Shown here: one piece after another, positions 61,501-64,000 of the stretch
Layout: each line of letters starts with the position of its first letter
How positions within the stretch are numbered: the first letter of the stretch is position 1
Assembly: GCA_030267565.1 (NCBI GenBank)
Contig: BRXU01000043.1
Span: forward strand, 62,001-126,000
DNA: 64,000 nucleotides
Reading direction: 5' to 3'
From: Pleodorina starrii
Taxonomy: Eukaryota > Chlorophyta > Chlorophyceae > Chlamydomonadales > Volvocaceae
Made by a program: the position numbers and the translations under genes
Notes under the pieces: generated by a model
Databases searched by the model: none
Seen by the model: only the letters and a program-made list of their open reading frames with translations
Told to the model about the DNA's origin: nothing

Positions 61501-63993
61501 GCCAGGCGGCAGATTGTCGTACCACACCTGTACGGACAGACAAGCGAGCGAGGCACCGGGTAAACATACCGCAAACACATCGAGCCAACCAGGGGCCAGC
61601 TAGCTAGCTTCAGCTTCGCGCTCGTAGTTACCGCTCACGGGCTCCGGCCTTTCCGTGGACCCTCCCCACACACACACGCACGCACACATACCCTCTGTTG
61701 CACGATGTGCCTGGCTCAATAGTTGCCCCTCCCGCCCCGCCCCCCGGCACAGCGAAACCGAACCCGACCCAAGCCCGCCCCCCACGCCGCAACCCACTCC
61801 AGCGCCAAATCCTAAGCCAGCCCCCGAACCCGTCCTCCCCCTCCCCTCCTCCCCGCCCCCCCCCCCGCCGCCCCAGCGCCACCCTCACTGCATGTGGTCC
61901 GTCCCTTTGCTCCCCACCTTGGTCTACACCCCGACAACCCCGACTCGCCGTCCTCGCCCCATCCCCGCCCCCGCCCATCCCCGTCCCGTTGCCGTACACA
62001 TGTGGCACATGTGCACGTGACACCCATCCTTACCCTCGCGCACCACCCCCCCTCACGCACCCCCGGTTTCGCCCCCCGCCCCCACACCCCCTCCCCCTCG
62101 CCTCGCTCCCACCTTCTCCACCGTGTTTACGGCGTCCTGGTCTCCGTTTCCGTAGTCCAGCATCAGCCCCCTACCCGCCGCCCGAACCTGCAGGTCCAAA
62201 TTGTTGACCAGCGCCCGGGCGGCTGCCTGCTCGCCGGGGAAGTCGTACCTGGAGGAGATGAGGGGAGGGAAGGGGAGGGAGGAAGGGCGTGTGTGCATGC
62301 GTGGGTTACGGAGGTACGGCAATCGTGTGTTTGGGGGGGAGGAGGGAAGAGAAGAATAGTGTTGGCTTGCGGACCAGTACTCAGGAGCCGCGCTTTTAAA
62401 TTCTTGCGCCCCGTCGTCCGCCCTCCCTCGCTTGAGGGTGAAATTGCCCCCCCCCTTTTGCTGCAACCAGAACACATTACGGCAGCCAGCTTTCCCACCT
62501 CCCCCCCTCTCTGCTGCGTCTGCACCCGCCGGCTCACCAGGCGAGGGTGATGCGCAGGGGTCCACCGAGCGCCGTCACACAAAACTGGTGCTGCTGCCCC
62601 ACCGACAGAGCCGCTCCGTCCACCACCTGTGGGAGGGCGGGGGGAGGGGGGGTCAGGGAGTGATATGCTCCTTGATATAAAAATGAGTCACTGTGGACGG
62701 TATTTAGCAAGCTGCCGCGGCCGCTGGAGGGGTTATCCACGCATAGGCCGGAGCCCGTAAACGGTATTGAATCAGAAAAAACTCCTTCCTGTCTGCAAGA
62801 GAAAAACGAGGTAAACTTGCAAACAGCAAGAAAGTTAGATACAAACCGAGAGAGGAAGGGTGGACTGAAATGACAGTCCAAACAGGCAGTCCAAGCCGGG
62901 AGAGTGGGGGAGGAGGGGGGTTTGGAGAGGGAGGTGGAAGGAGGGGTGCGCCGGGCCGGAGCCCCTCTTTTGGCTCTCGACTGCCACCGGAGGACTCGAC
63001 TCGACTTGACTTGTACTGCTCAAGAACGCAGCGCAGCGCAGCAAGCAAGCCATCATGCCAATTCTCTTCAATCCCCCAATCCCGCTTCAGGACGCCCCAT
63101 TGTTGACCCATTGTTTAGAGACCCCAATCATCAGCCCCCACATCGAACCCACACACTCGTTGTTCACGCCTAGAGCCCCAGACCAGATGCCACCCACCCA
63201 CCCACACCCCTCTCCTCCATACAGACACACACACGCCAAATCGGACCGGTCTCCTCCTTGGGCCCCGCCTGGCCCCTCGGCCCCCCCTCCCCAGCCTCCC
63301 ACCTCCCGCCTCCCAGCCCCCTTCCCTCCCCCCCTCCCCAGCCCCCACCTGCAGCCTCCATCCTGGGTTGTTGTAGGGGTTTGTGGCCAGGGGCAGCGAG
63401 TGCAGCAAGCTGAGGCGACCAAAGCCCTGCCGGTAGGAGGGTCCGTCCTCTAGTGGCATGCCGGTGTCCGACACAACTCCCTGGAAGCAGGAGGAGGGAG
63501 CGGCAGTGGAGGAGGAGGAGGAGGAGGGGGGGAGTGCGGTGCGTCATTGGCACCTGGTTGGGGCAACCCGACCTCCAGGAGGCCATTTAGCCGAGAGCAG
63601 GGGAGGGGGGAGGCACACAGGGGAGATGGGCAGCGGGGAGGAGGGTTATCCACGTATAGGCCGGGGGCCACGATCGGATCGGGGCCCGGCTGGGTGAAAT
63701 GAGGGCTTTCGGAGACGGCCACCATCAACCCCCCCCCTTTGCGCTCGCGGCCCTCCACTTCTCCCTCTTGCCCAGCCCCACCCTCCCGCCGTCGCTGCCC
63801 GCCTCACAGCTGTGAACCCTCTCCCTCTCCCCAACCCCCCCGCCATCTCCCCCTTTTCCCTCCCCCCCCCCACCGTCATGTGCTGTGCGCCCCCCAGCAG
63901 CACCGCCTTGATGAGGGGGCCGCTGGGGGGGAATCCACGTTCAGGGGTGCGGACCCCGTCAGGGTAGAAGCCGTCCGTGAAGTACTGCCGCAC
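52588..63993 (-). CDS. Subtilase with Ig-like repeats, TM helix and UIM-like tail (5' part outside window)
   Basis: Last 18 exons of a large minus-strand gene: 63993-63874, 63480-63349, 62626-62538, 62248-62113, 61527-61426, 60955-60834, 60104-59909, 59796-59368, 58893-58835, 58432-58144, 57513-57424, 57173-56919, 56601-56454, 55772-55637, 55321-55171, 54587-54196, 53884-53170 and 52779-52588. All phases agree and give 1250 residues. The start matches the end of a KP-43-like S8 peptidase: PSGPLIKAVLLGGAQ, RQGFGRLSLL, then the jelly-roll C domain RITLAW, ALVNNLDLQV and NTVEK. The catalytic Asp and His, and the Ser (GTSM) motif expected one exon upstream, are outside the window. Ig-like modules follow (for example VDTTPPNVTITLGP, ATDAAGNRADADIEW and GTYTFRVRALDAAGNQGN). 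A transmembrane helix, IVIGVAILVGAALLVGSAVA, lies at about 53712-53641, then basic RRRHLRKR and a Pro-, His- and Ala-rich cytoplasmic tail with UIM-like helices. Likely a cell-surface protease or receptor. Confidence 0.9.
53170..53256 (-). other. UIM-like helices in the cytoplasmic tail
   Basis: EEEERMRRAIEASIEEEN fits the ubiquitin-interacting motif: an acidic run, then hydrophobic-x-x-Ala-x-x-x-Ser-x-x-acidic. NLRRAKEASLAA directly after it is a weaker copy. A third weak copy, SALEAAIAESLATAEQ, is encoded in the last exon at about 52755-52708. Confidence 0.6.
54300..54340 (-). repeat. CAG/CTG repeat encoding polyglutamine
   Basis: A run of ctg/ttg triplets on the plus strand encodes 12 glutamines on the minus strand inside the exon 54587-54196 of the subtilase gene. 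The protein context is low complexity (Pro, Ser and Ala). Confidence 0.9.
55366..55383 (-). repeat. Family A core, short copy
   Basis: On the minus strand ctatacgtggata lies about 45 nt upstream of the acceptor of the exon starting at 55321. This is only the short core of the family A repeat. Confidence 0.5.
55790..55836 (-). repeat. Family A repeat next to an acceptor
   Basis: On the minus strand the core acgggctccggcctatacgt followed by ggatac ends about 18 nt before the splice junction of the exon starting at 55772, in the sense orientation. Confidence 0.75.
57205..57227 (-). repeat. Family A core, short copy
   Basis: On the minus strand ctccggcctgtacgtggata precedes the acceptor of the exon starting at 57173 by about 32 nt. 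Confidence 0.6.
57547..57596 (-). repeat. Family B intronic repeat
   Basis: On the minus strand the element runs from gcagtgactcatttttacat to ggagcatatcactccctgac and ends about 33 nt before the acceptor of the exon starting at 57513. CTGAC near its end matches the algal branch-site pattern. Confidence 0.8.
61627..61663 (+). repeat. Family A repeat, antisense copy
   Basis: cgctcacgggctccggcctt followed by tccgtgga matches the family A core but runs opposite to the transcription of the subtilase gene. It lies inside an intron, not next to an acceptor. Confidence 0.55.
62651..62700 (-). repeat. Family B intronic repeat
   Basis: Nearly the same 50 bp as 57547-57596. On the minus strand it ends about 24 nt before the acceptor of the exon starting at 62626. 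A family A copy lies directly upstream of it in the same intron. Confidence 0.8.
62728..62845 (-). repeat. Family A intronic repeat, long copy
   Basis: About 118 bp. On the minus strand it matches 16984-17102 in PRP6 from tttgtat through ttgcagacaggaagga to acgggctccggcct and ggataacccc. It lies in the intron before the exon starting at 62626. Confidence 0.85.
63644..63665 (-). repeat. Family A core, short copy
   Basis: On the minus strand ggcctatacgtggataaccc occurs about 165 nt before the acceptor of the exon starting at 63480. Confidence 0.6.
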
Positions 63994-64000
63994 CTGGGGG

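Overview
The window is nuclear DNA of a volvocine green alga (Chlamydomonas/Gonium/Volvox group). Supporting evidence: a pherophorin-type hydroxyproline-rich wall protein (a volvocine family), very high GC, genes made of many short exons separated by GC-rich polypyrimidine-ended introns, TGTAA-type poly(A) motifs after some genes, and a truncated L1-like retroposon with a short-repeat 3' tail. There are no operons, CRISPR arrays, rRNA or tRNA genes that I could see.

Layout. 1-1384: 3' flank and microsatellites. 1385-5078 (-): last five exons of an unrecognised acidic protein with YGPGG repeats and two related Cys-containing modules; its 5' exon was not found. 6387-18817 (+): U4/U6.U5 tri-snRNP splicing factor PRP6, about 20 exons, about 949 aa. 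21309-23029 (-): small three-exon sterol-carrier-protein-2 domain protein ending in a peroxisomal SKM signal. 23030-26953: gene-free, with an inverted-repeat element. 26954-39332 (+): importin-5/karyopherin beta-3, 26 exons, 1128 aa, with two GC-AG introns. About 42031-43655 (+): 5'-truncated L1-like retrotransposon copy. 44573-48163 (+): two-exon pherophorin-like protein with a duplicated N-terminal domain, a long SPPPP spacer and a C-terminal pherophorin domain. 48164-52587: gene-poor. 52588-63993 (-), continuing past the right edge: last 18 exons (1250 aa) of a giant KP-43-like subtilase with Ig-like repeats, a single transmembrane helix and a cytoplasmic tail carrying ubiquitin-interacting-motif-like helices.

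Exon boundaries were read by hand from GT(GC)/AG sites, reading-frame phase and family alignment from memory. In the five multi-exon models every junction is phase-consistent, apart from one unresolved stretch in PRP6 (6573-7225) and the missing 5' end of the first gene. The genes are unrelated in function: two conserved housekeeping genes and a lipid-transfer protein sit between lineage-specific surface or secreted proteins. The most interesting observations are two families of short repeats that lie just upstream of 3' splice sites in different genes, the subtilase-Ig-TM-UIM architecture, the mosaic duplication in the pherophorin, and a module duplication in the first gene that kept its intron position and phase.
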